Shown: one piece after another, positions 54,365-61,704 of the stretch | Position numbering within the stretch: position 1 is the first letter of the stretch | Layout of the letters: every line of letters starts with the position of its first letter | DNA from: Roseibium suaedae | GTDB lineage: Bacteria; Pseudomonadota; Alphaproteobacteria; Rhizobiales; Stappiaceae | Direction of reading: 5' to 3' | NCBI RefSeq assembly: GCF_900142725.1 | Contig: NZ_FRBW01000002.1 | Location: forward strand, 1,206,710 to 1,270,709 | Length of the DNA stretch: 64,000 nt | Program-made: the position numbers and the translations under genes | The notes under the pieces: generated by a model | What the model was told of the DNA's origin: nothing | Database searches by the model: none | The model's input: the letters and a program-made list of their open reading frames with translations, nothing else

Positions 54365-55018
54365 TCAGAGCCACTCCACCTCGGCAACCAGGCTGGCCGC
54401 CTGACGGCGGAAATGCTGCATCAGCCCTTCCGCCTTGCTGGTGGCGTCGCGCTCGTTGCCTGCCTCGATGGCCAGCATCAGCTCCAGATGCCCCTGTGCG
54501 GAGGCCTCCAGATCCGCATCACCCAGATAGCGGAACCAGTAGCGGCGGCTCAGGGTCTGCAGCGGGCCAACAGCCTTGGCCGCGAAGGGATTGCAGGCCG
54601 CCCGGGCAACGATCTCGTCGAACTCCTTGTCGAGACGCAGGAAGGCAATCACATCGCTGTCCGCAGCAGCATCGCGCATCCGGCCTGCGCAGACCTGAAG
54701 CGCCTTGCGCTCGTCCTTGCTGGCCAGACGGGCCGCGGCACCACACAAAAGCACTTCCAGAGAGTGCCTCGCTTCCATCACCCGGGTGAAATCCCCCGGA
54801 TTGATCTCGGCAATCACCATGCCGAGCCTCGGGCGGATCGTCAGCAGCCCCTCCCAGCTCAGCCGCTGGATTGCCTCGCGGATAGGCGTCCGGCCCATGC
54901 CAAGTTCGGCGGTCAGCCGCGCCTCGGTGATCGCCTCGCCGGGCTTCAGCTTCAGGGTGACGATGTCTTCCTCCAGACGGTGATAAGCCACCTGTGCCAG
55001 ACTTTCCTCATCAGCCAT
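54365..55018 (-). CDS. GntR-family (FadR/FCD) regulator of the hydroxyproline module
   Basis: Regulator of 217 residues from the ATG at 55018, with GGGAG seven bases upstream; a TTG at 55024 is an alternative. The winged-helix head has AITEARLTAELGMGRTPIREAIQRLSWEGLL, core LTAELGMGRTPIREAIQRL. The FCD domain includes MEARHSLEVLLCGAAARLA and AFLRLDKEFDEIVARAACN. It is divergent from the D-amino-acid oxidoreductase and 4-hydroxyproline epimerase genes, which are its likely targets. The palindrome at 55069-55078 in the shared upstream region is the candidate operator. The inducer is presumably hydroxyproline or a catabolite (inference). Confidence 0.87.
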   Translation of the reverse strand: MADEESLAQVAYHRLEEDIVTLKLKPGEAITEARLTAELGMGRTPIREAIQRLSWEGLLTIRPRLGMVIAEINPGDFTRVMEARHSLEVLLCGAAARLASKDERKALQVCAGRMRDAAADSDVIAFLRLDKEFDEIVARAACNPFAAKAVGPLQTLSRRYWFRYLGDADLEASAQGHLELMLAIEAGNERDATSKAEGLMQHFRRQAASLVAEVEWL

Positions 55019-55066
55019 ATGCAACTCCCTGACGTTGTGACGGTGAAACTACCCGCAGGCCTTTCA

Positions 55067-55078
55067 TTTGATATATCA
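55067..55078. promoter_or_regulatory. Candidate GntR operator TTTGATATATCA
   Basis: Contains the perfect palindrome TGATATATCA (55069-55078), about 50 bases upstream of the GntR start and beside TTGACA (55083-55088) reading toward the oxidoreductase gene. The same 12-mer occurs at 45770-45781 before dppA. Confidence 0.55.
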
Positions 55079-55233
55079 GTCGTTGACAAAAAGATAAACC
55101 AATCGCACTCTTCCTTTCAAAGGCATTTCATCATCACCGCCCGGTCTCCGATCGCCTCATTCAGGAAGGACCACGGACCAAACGCTCTCCTGCGGCCAGC
55201 CAGCCAGAGCAGAAGCGTTTTGCCCTGAACGAC

Positions 55234-56475
55234 ATGACCAAGCCCAATGTCACCATTCTCGGCGCCGGCATCATCGGTCTGGCCACCGCCTCCCTCCTCC
55301 TCGAACGGGGATGTTCCGTCACCATCATCGACAAGGAGGGGCCAGCCGCAGGCGCCAGCCAGGGCAACGCCGGCGGCATCGCCTGGACGGATGTGGCACC
55401 GCTTGCCTCCCCCGGCATCTGGAAGGATGCGATCGGCTGGCTGATGGATCCGCTCGGGCCACTGACTGTTCGCCCAGCCTATGCGCTTGCCATCCTGCCC
55501 TGGATGCTGCGGTTCATGGCAGCGTCCAGCCCGGCCCGCGTCAAGGCAAGCACCAAGGCAATCGCAGCGCTCAACGCCTCCGCCCTGCCCGCATGGGAAC
55601 GCGTCTGGGCTTTAACCGGCACCCACAATCAGGTCCACCGCAACGGCTGCCTCGAAGTCTTCGACAATGTGGCAAAGTTCGAGCGCAACAAGGCCGGCTG
55701 GGCAGAACAAAAAGCCCATGGCATCAAGATCGATCTCCTGTCTTCCGGCGAACTGCTGGACCTGGAGCCAGACCTCAGCCCGACGGTCGTTGGCGGCGCT
55801 TTCGTGCCCGGCTGGGCGCAGATGGATGATCCGAAAAAGCTCTGCCTGTCCATCGCCGGATGGCTGGAGGCCAAGGGCGCTGTCTTTGACCGCAGGACGC
55901 TTGCAACTGTTTCTGCGGAAGGGGAAGGCGCCCGTCTGACGTTCACCGACGGCAAAACGCAGAGCTGCGAAAAGCTCATCATTGCCTGTGGCGCATGGTC
56001 GAAGCCCTTTGCAGCCCAGCTTGGTGACAAGGTGCCCCTCGATACGGAACGCGGCTATAACATCACGATCCCATCACCGGGCATTTCCCTGAAGCATTTC
56101 ATGATGCTGCCAGGGCATGGCTTTGCCGTCTCCCAGTTGGAGACAGGATTGCGGCTCGGTGGCGCGGTCGAATTCGGCGGTCTGGACCTTGATCCGAACT
56201 GGAAGCGCGTGGATGCCATGATCTCCCGTGCCAGAACCATTTTCCCCAAGCTGGATGCCAGCGAGGGCAAACGCTGGATGGGCTTCCGCCCCTCCCTGCC
56301 GGACAGCCTGCCGGTCATAGACCGCTCTTCCGCTTCGCCCTCGATCCTCTACGGGTTCGGCCATGCCCATCATGGCCTGACACAGGCGGCCACAACTGCC
56401 GAAGCGCTTTCCGCGCTTGTCTTCAACGAAGAGCCTTCTCTCGATCTGACGCCTTTCAGCGCCGGCCGTTTCTGA
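55234..56475 (+). CDS. FAD-dependent D-amino-acid dehydrogenase-type oxidoreductase
   Basis: DAO-family flavoprotein of 413 residues. The FAD motif is VTILGAGIIGLATASLLLERG at residues 6-26 (core GAGIIGLATASLL), and GNAGGIAW follows, as in DadA-type dehydrogenases. The C-terminal flavin contact is GFGHAHHGLTQAATTAE. In context it should oxidise cis-4-hydroxy-D-proline to pyrroline-4-hydroxy-2-carboxylate, the step after the epimerase encoded 25 bases downstream. A general D-amino-acid dehydrogenase role cannot be excluded. The electron acceptor is probably the respiratory chain. Confidence 0.87.
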   Translation: MTKPNVTILGAGIIGLATASLLLERGCSVTIIDKEGPAAGASQGNAGGIAWTDVAPLASPGIWKDAIGWLMDPLGPLTVRPAYALAILPWMLRFMAASSPARVKASTKAIAALNASALPAWERVWALTGTHNQVHRNGCLEVFDNVAKFERNKAGWAEQKAHGIKIDLLSSGELLDLEPDLSPTVVGGAFVPGWAQMDDPKKLCLSIAGWLEAKGAVFDRRTLATVSAEGEGARLTFTDGKTQSCEKLIIACGAWSKPFAAQLGDKVPLDTERGYNITIPSPGISLKHFMMLPGHGFAVSQLETGLRLGGAVEFGGLDLDPNWKRVDAMISRARTIFPKLDASEGKRWMGFRPSLPDSLPVIDRSSASPSILYGFGHAHHGLTQAATTAEALSALVFNEEPSLDLTPFSAGRF

Positions 56476-56499
56476 CCGGGCCGCACAGCGGAGTTTTCC

Positions 56500-57531
56500 A
56501 TGGCACGCCACACATTCTTCTGCATCGATGGCCACACTTGCGGCAATCCGGTCCGCCTTGTTGCCGGCGGCGGTCCGCGCATTCAGGCTGCTTCCATGTT
56601 CGAGAGGCGGCAGATGTTCCTGGAAAACTATGACTGGATCCGAACCGGCCTGATGTTCGAGCCGCGTGGACACGACATGATGTCCGGCTCCATCCTCTAC
56701 CCGCCGTCGAGCGATGAGTATGACGTCGGCGTTCTCTACATCGAGACCTCCGGCTGCCTGCCCATGTGCGGTCACGGCACAATCGGAACCGTGACGATGG
56801 CGATCGAGGAAGGTCTCCTGAAGCCCAGGACGCCAGGTCTCGCCCGCCTCGAGACCCCAGCAGGTCTCGTGCTTGCCGAATACACCATGGACGGTGAATA
56901 CGTCGCCTCGGTGAAGCTTACCAACGTGCCCTCCTTCCTGGCGGCAGAGGGGCTGGAGATCGACTGCCCGGAGTTCGGCCGCCTCACCTTCGACGTTGCC
57001 TATGGCGGCAATTTCTATGCGATCATCGAGCCACAGACGAATTTCGCAGGCGTCGGCTCCGTGCCGGTGGATCAACTGGTGCAGATCAGCCCCAAGCTGC
57101 GCATTGCCCTCAACGAAGCCTATGAAATGGTGCATCCGGTCAATCCGGGCATCAAGGGGATCACCCATATCCAATGGACCGGACCGGCGGCAGCCGAAGG
57201 GGCGGACGCACGAAACGCTGTCTTCTATGGAGACAAGGCCATTGACCGCAGCCCCTGCGGCACGGGCACCTCGGCCCGCATGGCCCAACTCTTCGGCAAG
57301 GGCAAGCTGAAAGTCGGCGACAGCTTTGTCCACGAAAGCGTGATCGGCTCCCTGTTCACCGGCGGGGTCAAGGAAGAAGTCCTGGTCGGCACCAGGCGCG
57401 GCATCGTCCCGACCATAGAAGGCTGGGCGGTCAAGACCGGCACCAGCACGATCACTCTCGACGAACGCGACCCCTATATGACCGGCTTCTCGGTGACGGG
57501 AACGGGGGTAAAGCGCTACCCCCGCCCCTGA
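56500..57531 (+). CDS. 4-Hydroxyproline 2-epimerase
   Basis: Proline-racemase superfamily enzyme of 343 residues that interconverts trans-4-hydroxy-L-proline and cis-4-hydroxy-D-proline. Both catalytic cysteines are present: Cys90 in LPMCGHGTIG and Cys253 in DRSPCGTGTSA. That argues for a racemase/epimerase, and against trans-3-hydroxyproline dehydratase, where the second Cys is Thr. FCIDGHTCGNPVRLV is the typical N-terminus. The adjacent oxidoreductase uses the D-product. The pyrroline-hydroxycarboxylate deaminase expected next is not in the cluster; the final dehydrogenase may be the one at 38415-39977. Confidence 0.92.
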   Translation: MARHTFFCIDGHTCGNPVRLVAGGGPRIQAASMFERRQMFLENYDWIRTGLMFEPRGHDMMSGSILYPPSSDEYDVGVLYIETSGCLPMCGHGTIGTVTMAIEEGLLKPRTPGLARLETPAGLVLAEYTMDGEYVASVKLTNVPSFLAAEGLEIDCPEFGRLTFDVAYGGNFYAIIEPQTNFAGVGSVPVDQLVQISPKLRIALNEAYEMVHPVNPGIKGITHIQWTGPAAAEGADARNAVFYGDKAIDRSPCGTGTSARMAQLFGKGKLKVGDSFVHESVIGSLFTGGVKEEVLVGTRRGIVPTIEGWAVKTGTSTITLDERDPYMTGFSVTGTGVKRYPRP

Positions 57532-57545
57532 TCGGGCAGAAAACC

Positions 57546-58532
57546 TCAGAGCCGGAGCTGATAGGTCTCCGGCACATAGTGGAAGCCGTCTCCCACAGTG
57601 TCGACGTAACCGACCGCCGGAAACGGCATGTGGTATCCGGCGAAGGGGATCTTGTCGCTGGCGAGCATGCCGAGCACCTTGCGGCGGGTCTGGGCAGCAG
57701 CGGCCTTGTCCATGTCGAAACGCACTTCCCAATCCGGATGGGCAAGAGACCAGACATAGTGGTTCGCGGTGTCGGCCGTCAGAACCATCTGCTTCCCGTC
57801 GCTCTCCAGCATGTAGATCATATGACCGGGCGTATGGCCGGCAGCCGCCATCGCGGTGATGCCGGACACGACCGAGCCGCCATCCTCCAGGAACGTGGTC
57901 TTCTCGGCGAGCGGTGTGACGTTCTTCGCCACCAGCTTGGCCCCGCCATTGGCGGCCGGATCAAGCTTGGACCAGAAGTCATATTCCTTTGCACCCGTCA
58001 CATAGCGGGCATTGGCAAAGGCAGGATTGCCACCTTCGGCAAGACCGCCGATGTGATCCCCATGCATATGGGTGATAACGACAATATCGATCTGCTCCGG
58101 CGTATAACCTGCGGTTTCCAGCGCGCTACGCAGATTGCCGCGATCCGGCCTTGCGCCCTCTCCCATCCCAGTGTCGAAAAGGACGAGCTCCTTACCCGTG
58201 TTGACAAGCGTCGGCGTGAAGAAGTTGGTGAAGCTATCAGCGGGAAGGAAACTGGCAGCGGAGACTTCCGCAAACTCGTCCGCAGGCACATTCATACCGA
58301 AAGTCTTCTGCGGCTCGGCGGATGACGCAGTCCCGTCCAGAAGCGTTGTGACCTCAAAGCCACCAATCTTGAAACGGGCGAACGGCAGCCGGGCCTGAGA
58401 ACCGGACGCTGCAGCCTTGGCATCTTCTGCCAGAACTTGTCCTGTCTGGCCAAGCAGGGCAGCCCCTGCCACAGCGCCAGTGGCCCCGAGCAACGCCGAA
58501 CGGCGCGAAATCGTAAGGTTCAATCCGCTCAT
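57546..58532 (-). CDS. Tat-exported metallo-beta-lactamase-fold hydrolase
   Basis: Predicted periplasmic zinc hydrolase of 328 residues from the ATG at 58532; an ATG at 58544 is nearly as good. The N-terminus has a twin-arginine signal, ISRRSALLGATGAVAGAALLG. The metal site is VITHMHGDHIGGL (HxHxDH), with further ligands in AAGHTPGHMIYML (His) and LTADTANHYVW (Asp), and a final His in FAGYHMPFPAVG. This is the full MBL ligand set. The substrate is unknown; relatives include lactonases and alkylsulfatase-like or quinolone-degrading enzymes. It is transcribed away from the chemotaxis terminator and converges with the epimerase gene. Confidence 0.87.
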   Translation of the reverse strand: MSGLNLTISRRSALLGATGAVAGAALLGQTGQVLAEDAKAAASGSQARLPFARFKIGGFEVTTLLDGTASSAEPQKTFGMNVPADEFAEVSAASFLPADSFTNFFTPTLVNTGKELVLFDTGMGEGARPDRGNLRSALETAGYTPEQIDIVVITHMHGDHIGGLAEGGNPAFANARYVTGAKEYDFWSKLDPAANGGAKLVAKNVTPLAEKTTFLEDGGSVVSGITAMAAAGHTPGHMIYMLESDGKQMVLTADTANHYVWSLAHPDWEVRFDMDKAAAAQTRRKVLGMLASDKIPFAGYHMPFPAVGYVDTVGDGFHYVPETYQLRL

Positions 58533-58681
58533 CTCTGTCTCCATCTCTGCCTCGCGGCGCAACGCCTGCGATTGGGATCTGATCTGGGGCAGATTAGCGG
58601 CGGGAAAAGGCGGCCGTGGCCCCCAAATGCAGATCATGGCCTCACATTTTCGCGAGCAGGCAACCCTCTGACAGCACAAAC

Positions 58682-58709
58682 AAAAACGGCGGCCCGAGGA
58701 CCGCCGTTT
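58682..58709 (-). terminator. Terminator after cheR
   Basis: AAACGGCGG (58684-58692) and CCGCCGTTT (58701-58709) form a perfect 9-bp stem; on the minus strand it runs into UUUUUG. It closes the cheAWYBR operon. Confidence 0.87.
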
Positions 58710-58732
58710 GAGAATGTGTAAATCTTGCGAGA

Positions 58733-59602
58733 TCAGCGCGGGGCAAGACCACCGACAGCAAGCCGCGGAGCCGGCTGAGCGGGCTTGACGGCTTCCTTGC
58801 GCTGGAACAGGCCACGCTTGCCCGGAACCGGACGGAACGCATCGCTCAGACCAACCACAGTCTCAGCAGCGCCGAGAACCAGATAGCCGTCTTCCGGGAT
58901 CATCTTTGCAAGGCGATCCAGCACCTGGGTCTTGGTCGGCTGGTCGAAATAGATCAGCACGTTGCGGCAGAACAGGATGTCGAACTCGCCAAGATGCGTG
59001 AAGCTCTCCAGCAGGTTCAGCTTGCGCCACTCGATCATGGCCCGAAGCTCCGGGCTGATCTGCCACAGGTCGCCCTTCTGATCGAAATACTTCAAAAGCA
59101 TCTGGATCGGCAGGCCGCGCTGGACTTCGAACTGGCTGTAAAGACCTGCCTTGGCTTTTTCGAGCACTTCCATGGACAGATCGGTGCCCAGGATGCGGGT
59201 CCGCCAGCCGGCCATCTTCGCGCCCGCTTCTTTCAGGCAAATGCCGAGGGAATAGGGCTCCTGGCCGGAAGACGCAGCAGCGCACCAGATCTTGAGGGTC
59301 TTGGTGCGAGCACGCGACTGCAGCAGAGCAGGCAGCATCGTGTCGTTGAAATGCTCGAACGGCGTCTTGTCGCGGAAGAAGAACGACTCGTTGGTCGTCA
59401 TGGCTTCCACCACATCGTCGGCCAGCTTGGAGCTGCCGCCACGCTGCAGGATGCGGATCAACGGACCGAGACCATCCAGCTTCTGTGCCTTTGCGAGCGG
59501 CAGAAGACGGCTCTCGACCAGATACTGTTTGTCATTGGACAGAACCAGGCCGGAACGGTCCTTCAGGAATTTTTGAAGAAATTCAAATTCTGCGGGGGTC
59601 AT
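58733..59602 (-). CDS. cheR: Chemotaxis protein methyltransferase CheR
   Basis: SAM-dependent methyltransferase of 289 residues that methylates glutamates of chemoreceptors. The N-terminal helical domain is followed by TTNESFFFRDKTPFEHFNDTMLP (core NESFFFRDKTPF), the AdoMet motif IWCAAASSGQEPYSLGI, and IDILFCRNVLIYFD-type FDILFCRNVLIYFDQPTK (core FCRNVLIYFD). The C-terminal GYLVLGAAETVVGLSDAFR fits the family. About 20 residues beyond the domain are Ala/Pro-rich. Its ATG overlaps the cheB stop by four bases. It is the last gene before the terminator. Confidence 0.95.
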   Translation of the reverse strand: MTPAEFEFLQKFLKDRSGLVLSNDKQYLVESRLLPLAKAQKLDGLGPLIRILQRGGSSKLADDVVEAMTTNESFFFRDKTPFEHFNDTMLPALLQSRARTKTLKIWCAAASSGQEPYSLGICLKEAGAKMAGWRTRILGTDLSMEVLEKAKAGLYSQFEVQRGLPIQMLLKYFDQKGDLWQISPELRAMIEWRKLNLLESFTHLGEFDILFCRNVLIYFDQPTKTQVLDRLAKMIPEDGYLVLGAAETVVGLSDAFRPVPGKRGLFQRKEAVKPAQPAPRLAVGGLAPR

Positions 59603-60804
59603 CGCGCATTCCCCTTCAGGACACGGACGACTTTCGGTCCGATTTCAGACAAGGGAAGCACATCGCTGCACATCCCCGTGTTCGCGGCAGCGCCCGGCAT
59701 GCCCCAGACAACGCTGGAAGCCTCGTCCTGGGTAACAATGCTTCCGCCGCCAGCGGCAATCGTCTTGACGCCATTTGCGCCGTCATGACCCATGCCGGTC
59801 AAAATCAGTCCGAGAGTCGCCGAGCCATAGATCTTGGCAACACTGTCGAAAAGCGGATCGACAGCAGGCTTACAGAAGTTGACAGGGGCATCGTCCGTCA
59901 GACGGATCTTCACCGCGCCGCCATCCTTCTCGAGGATCATATGCTTCCCGCCTGGAGCGACATAGATGTGGCCCGGCTGGAGAACGTCACCATCCGCACC
60001 TTCCTTGGAAGGACGAAGGGCAGCCTTGCCGACATGTTCCGCCAGAATGGCCGTAAAGGTCGGGGGCATGTGCTGAGTGATCACCACCGGAATGTCATGC
60101 ATCGCCGTGCCGACATCCTTCATCACCTGCTGCAGGGCCTGCGGCCCGCCCGTCGAAGACCCGATAGCCAGGATCCGGGGACGGATGGCAGAATAGGGAC
60201 GCAGCTTGAACGCAGGCTTCGCGGCGGCCGGTACGGCTGCCCCCCTCAAAGGCGTCGCAGTGGTAGCAAGCCGGCCGACCGGTGCCTGAGACGCAGTCCG
60301 TCCTGCATTTGTTTCAGCACGCATGGTACGAACCGGTCCGCGCATGCGGCGGGCTCGGGCACCAAGCGCCTTGACCTTCTCGATCAGCTCCCTGCGGAAA
60401 TCGACGGAGGTTGTCACTTCCGAGGTGGATTCAGGTTTCGGAACGTAGTCGGACGCGCCAAGAGACAGGGCCTTCAAGCTGATCTCGGCATTGCGCCGGG
60501 TCAGGGTGGAAGCCATGATCACGACAAGGTCCCGCTTCTTTGCAAGCATCAGCGGGAGCGCCGTCATTCCGTCCATTTCAGGCATCTCGATATCGAGCAC
60601 AACGACATCGGGATTGCTCTTTTCAATATCATCGACCGCAAGCTTGCCGTTCCGGTGGGAACCGACAACCTTCAGCCCAGGATCAGTGTCGAGCCAGCGT
60701 GTCAGCAGGCCGCGGATGACAACAGCATCATCCACAACCATGACCTTGATGGGATCTGTTCCGGGGTTTGCCCCGCTTGTGATGTTTTGTTGCGCAAACG
60801 ACAT
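59599..60804 (-). CDS. cheB: Chemotaxis response regulator protein-glutamate methylesterase CheB
   Basis: Two-domain enzyme of 401 residues. Residues 19-140 form a receiver (VMVVDDAVVIRG, phospho-acceptor Asp71 in VVLDIEMPEMDG, SDYVPKPES). A linker of about 70 residues, rich in Ala, Arg and Pro, follows and is longer than in E. coli CheB (349 residues). The methylesterase domain has the Ser in AIGSSTGGPQAL, His in VITQHMPP and Asp in TGMGHDGANG. It demethylates receptors when phosphorylated by CheA. It overlaps cheR by four bases. Confidence 0.95.
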   Translation of the reverse strand: MSFAQQNITSGANPGTDPIKVMVVDDAVVIRGLLTRWLDTDPGLKVVGSHRNGKLAVDDIEKSNPDVVVLDIEMPEMDGMTALPLMLAKKRDLVVIMASTLTRRNAEISLKALSLGASDYVPKPESTSEVTTSVDFRRELIEKVKALGARARRMRGPVRTMRAETNAGRTASQAPVGRLATTATPLRGAAVPAAAKPAFKLRPYSAIRPRILAIGSSTGGPQALQQVMKDVGTAMHDIPVVITQHMPPTFTAILAEHVGKAALRPSKEGADGDVLQPGHIYVAPGGKHMILEKDGGAVKIRLTDDAPVNFCKPAVDPLFDSVAKIYGSATLGLILTGMGHDGANGVKTIAAGGGSIVTQDEASSVVWGMPGAAANTGMCSDVLPLSEIGPKVVRVLKGNAR

Positions 60805-60825
60805 TAATGGGATCCAGACGCTGTT

Positions 60826-61191
60826 TTAGATCAGGCCAACTTCCTGGAACTTTGCTTCCACGATTTCCCTGTCGAAGGGCTTCATGATGTATTCGTTTGC
60901 GCCTGCACGAATGGCACGCGCGATATGCGCCACATCATTTTCCGTGGTACAGAAAACAACGATCGGCTTCTCGCCGCCTTCTTCACTGCGAAGGCTCGTC
61001 AGAAACTCAAGACCATCCATGACCGGCATGTTCCAGTCGAGCAGGATCGCGTCCGGCATGGCCTTGCGGCATGCATCAAGCGCCTGCTGGCCATCTTCGG
61101 CTTCGGTGATCTCGAACTTCATGTCTTCCAGGATGCGGCGGGCAACCTTCCGGATGACGCTGGAGTCATCCACGACAAGGCATTGTTTCAT
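60826..61191 (-). CDS. cheY: Chemotaxis response regulator CheY
   Basis: Single-domain receiver of 121 residues. Acidic residues are at VVDDSSVIRK, the phospho-acceptor is Asp52 in ILLDWNMPVMDGLEF, the Thr/Ser position is VVFCTTEND, and Lys is in EYIMKPFDREI. Phospho-CheY would bind the flagellar switch; alternatively, in alphaproteobacteria with several CheY proteins, it can act as a phosphate sink. The gene lies between cheW and cheB in the operon, with GGGGAG upstream of the ATG. Confidence 0.94.
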   Translation of the reverse strand: MKQCLVVDDSSVIRKVARRILEDMKFEITEAEDGQQALDACRKAMPDAILLDWNMPVMDGLEFLTSLRSEEGGEKPIVVFCTTENDVAHIARAIRAGANEYIMKPFDREIVEAKFQEVGLI

Positions 61192-61224
61192 TTTCGCAAA
61201 CTCCCCTAAATTCCGGCTCTTGTA

Positions 61225-61704
61225 TCAAGCTGCGGCCATTGGCTCAGTAAACATGGACCCCAGAAGACGGGCCACATCGAGAATAACCATCAAACGGCCA
61301 TCCAGACGATGTACGCCTGCCGAAATTTCTGCCCAGCGCTTGTCCAGGTTGGTCGGGTTCGGTTCGGCGGACTTGGCCTGCAAGGTCAGGACCTCACCCA
61401 CCGTATCGATCACGAGCCCGTAGCTTTCATGCTTGTACTCGATCCCGACGGCCATCATCGTGCCTTCGGTCCGCGGCGGCAGATGCAGGCGGCGGCGCAT
61501 GTCGATGGCAGTCACGATACGGCCGCGCAGGTTGAGAACGCCGGCAACTTCCGGAGCCGAAAGCGGGACACGCGTCACGCTTTCCGGGACAAATACGTCA
61601 TGAACCTGGGAGATGGGGAGGCCAAAAAGCTGGCCTCCGATCACAACGGTCACATATTGGATCATGTCACCGCCAGTGGCGACATTGGTCTCCAGCACAG
61701 TCAT
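61225..61704 (-). CDS. cheW: Chemotaxis coupling protein CheW
   Basis: Adaptor of 159 residues joining CheA to chemoreceptors. The fold is recognisable from QYVTVVIGGQLFGLPISQVHDVFVPESVTRVPLSAPEVAGVLNLRGRIVTAIDMRRRL, with cores GQLFGLPISQV and GVLNLRGRIVTAIDMR. The second half shows SYGLVIDTVGEVL. It has about 14 extra N-terminal residues before the domain. The ATG overlaps the cheA stop as ATGA. The next gene is cheY, 33 bases downstream. Confidence 0.95.
   Translation of the reverse strand: MTVLETNVATGGDMIQYVTVVIGGQLFGLPISQVHDVFVPESVTRVPLSAPEVAGVLNLRGRIVTAIDMRRRLHLPPRTEGTMMAVGIEYKHESYGLVIDTVGEVLTLQAKSAEPNPTNLDKRWAEISAGVHRLDGRLMVILDVARLLGSMFTEPMAAA

Noticed and set aside
56074..57732. 552-codon open frame on the minus strand
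   Set aside because: It spans the antisense of two recognisable genes (oxidoreductase end and hydroxyproline epimerase) and has no motif.
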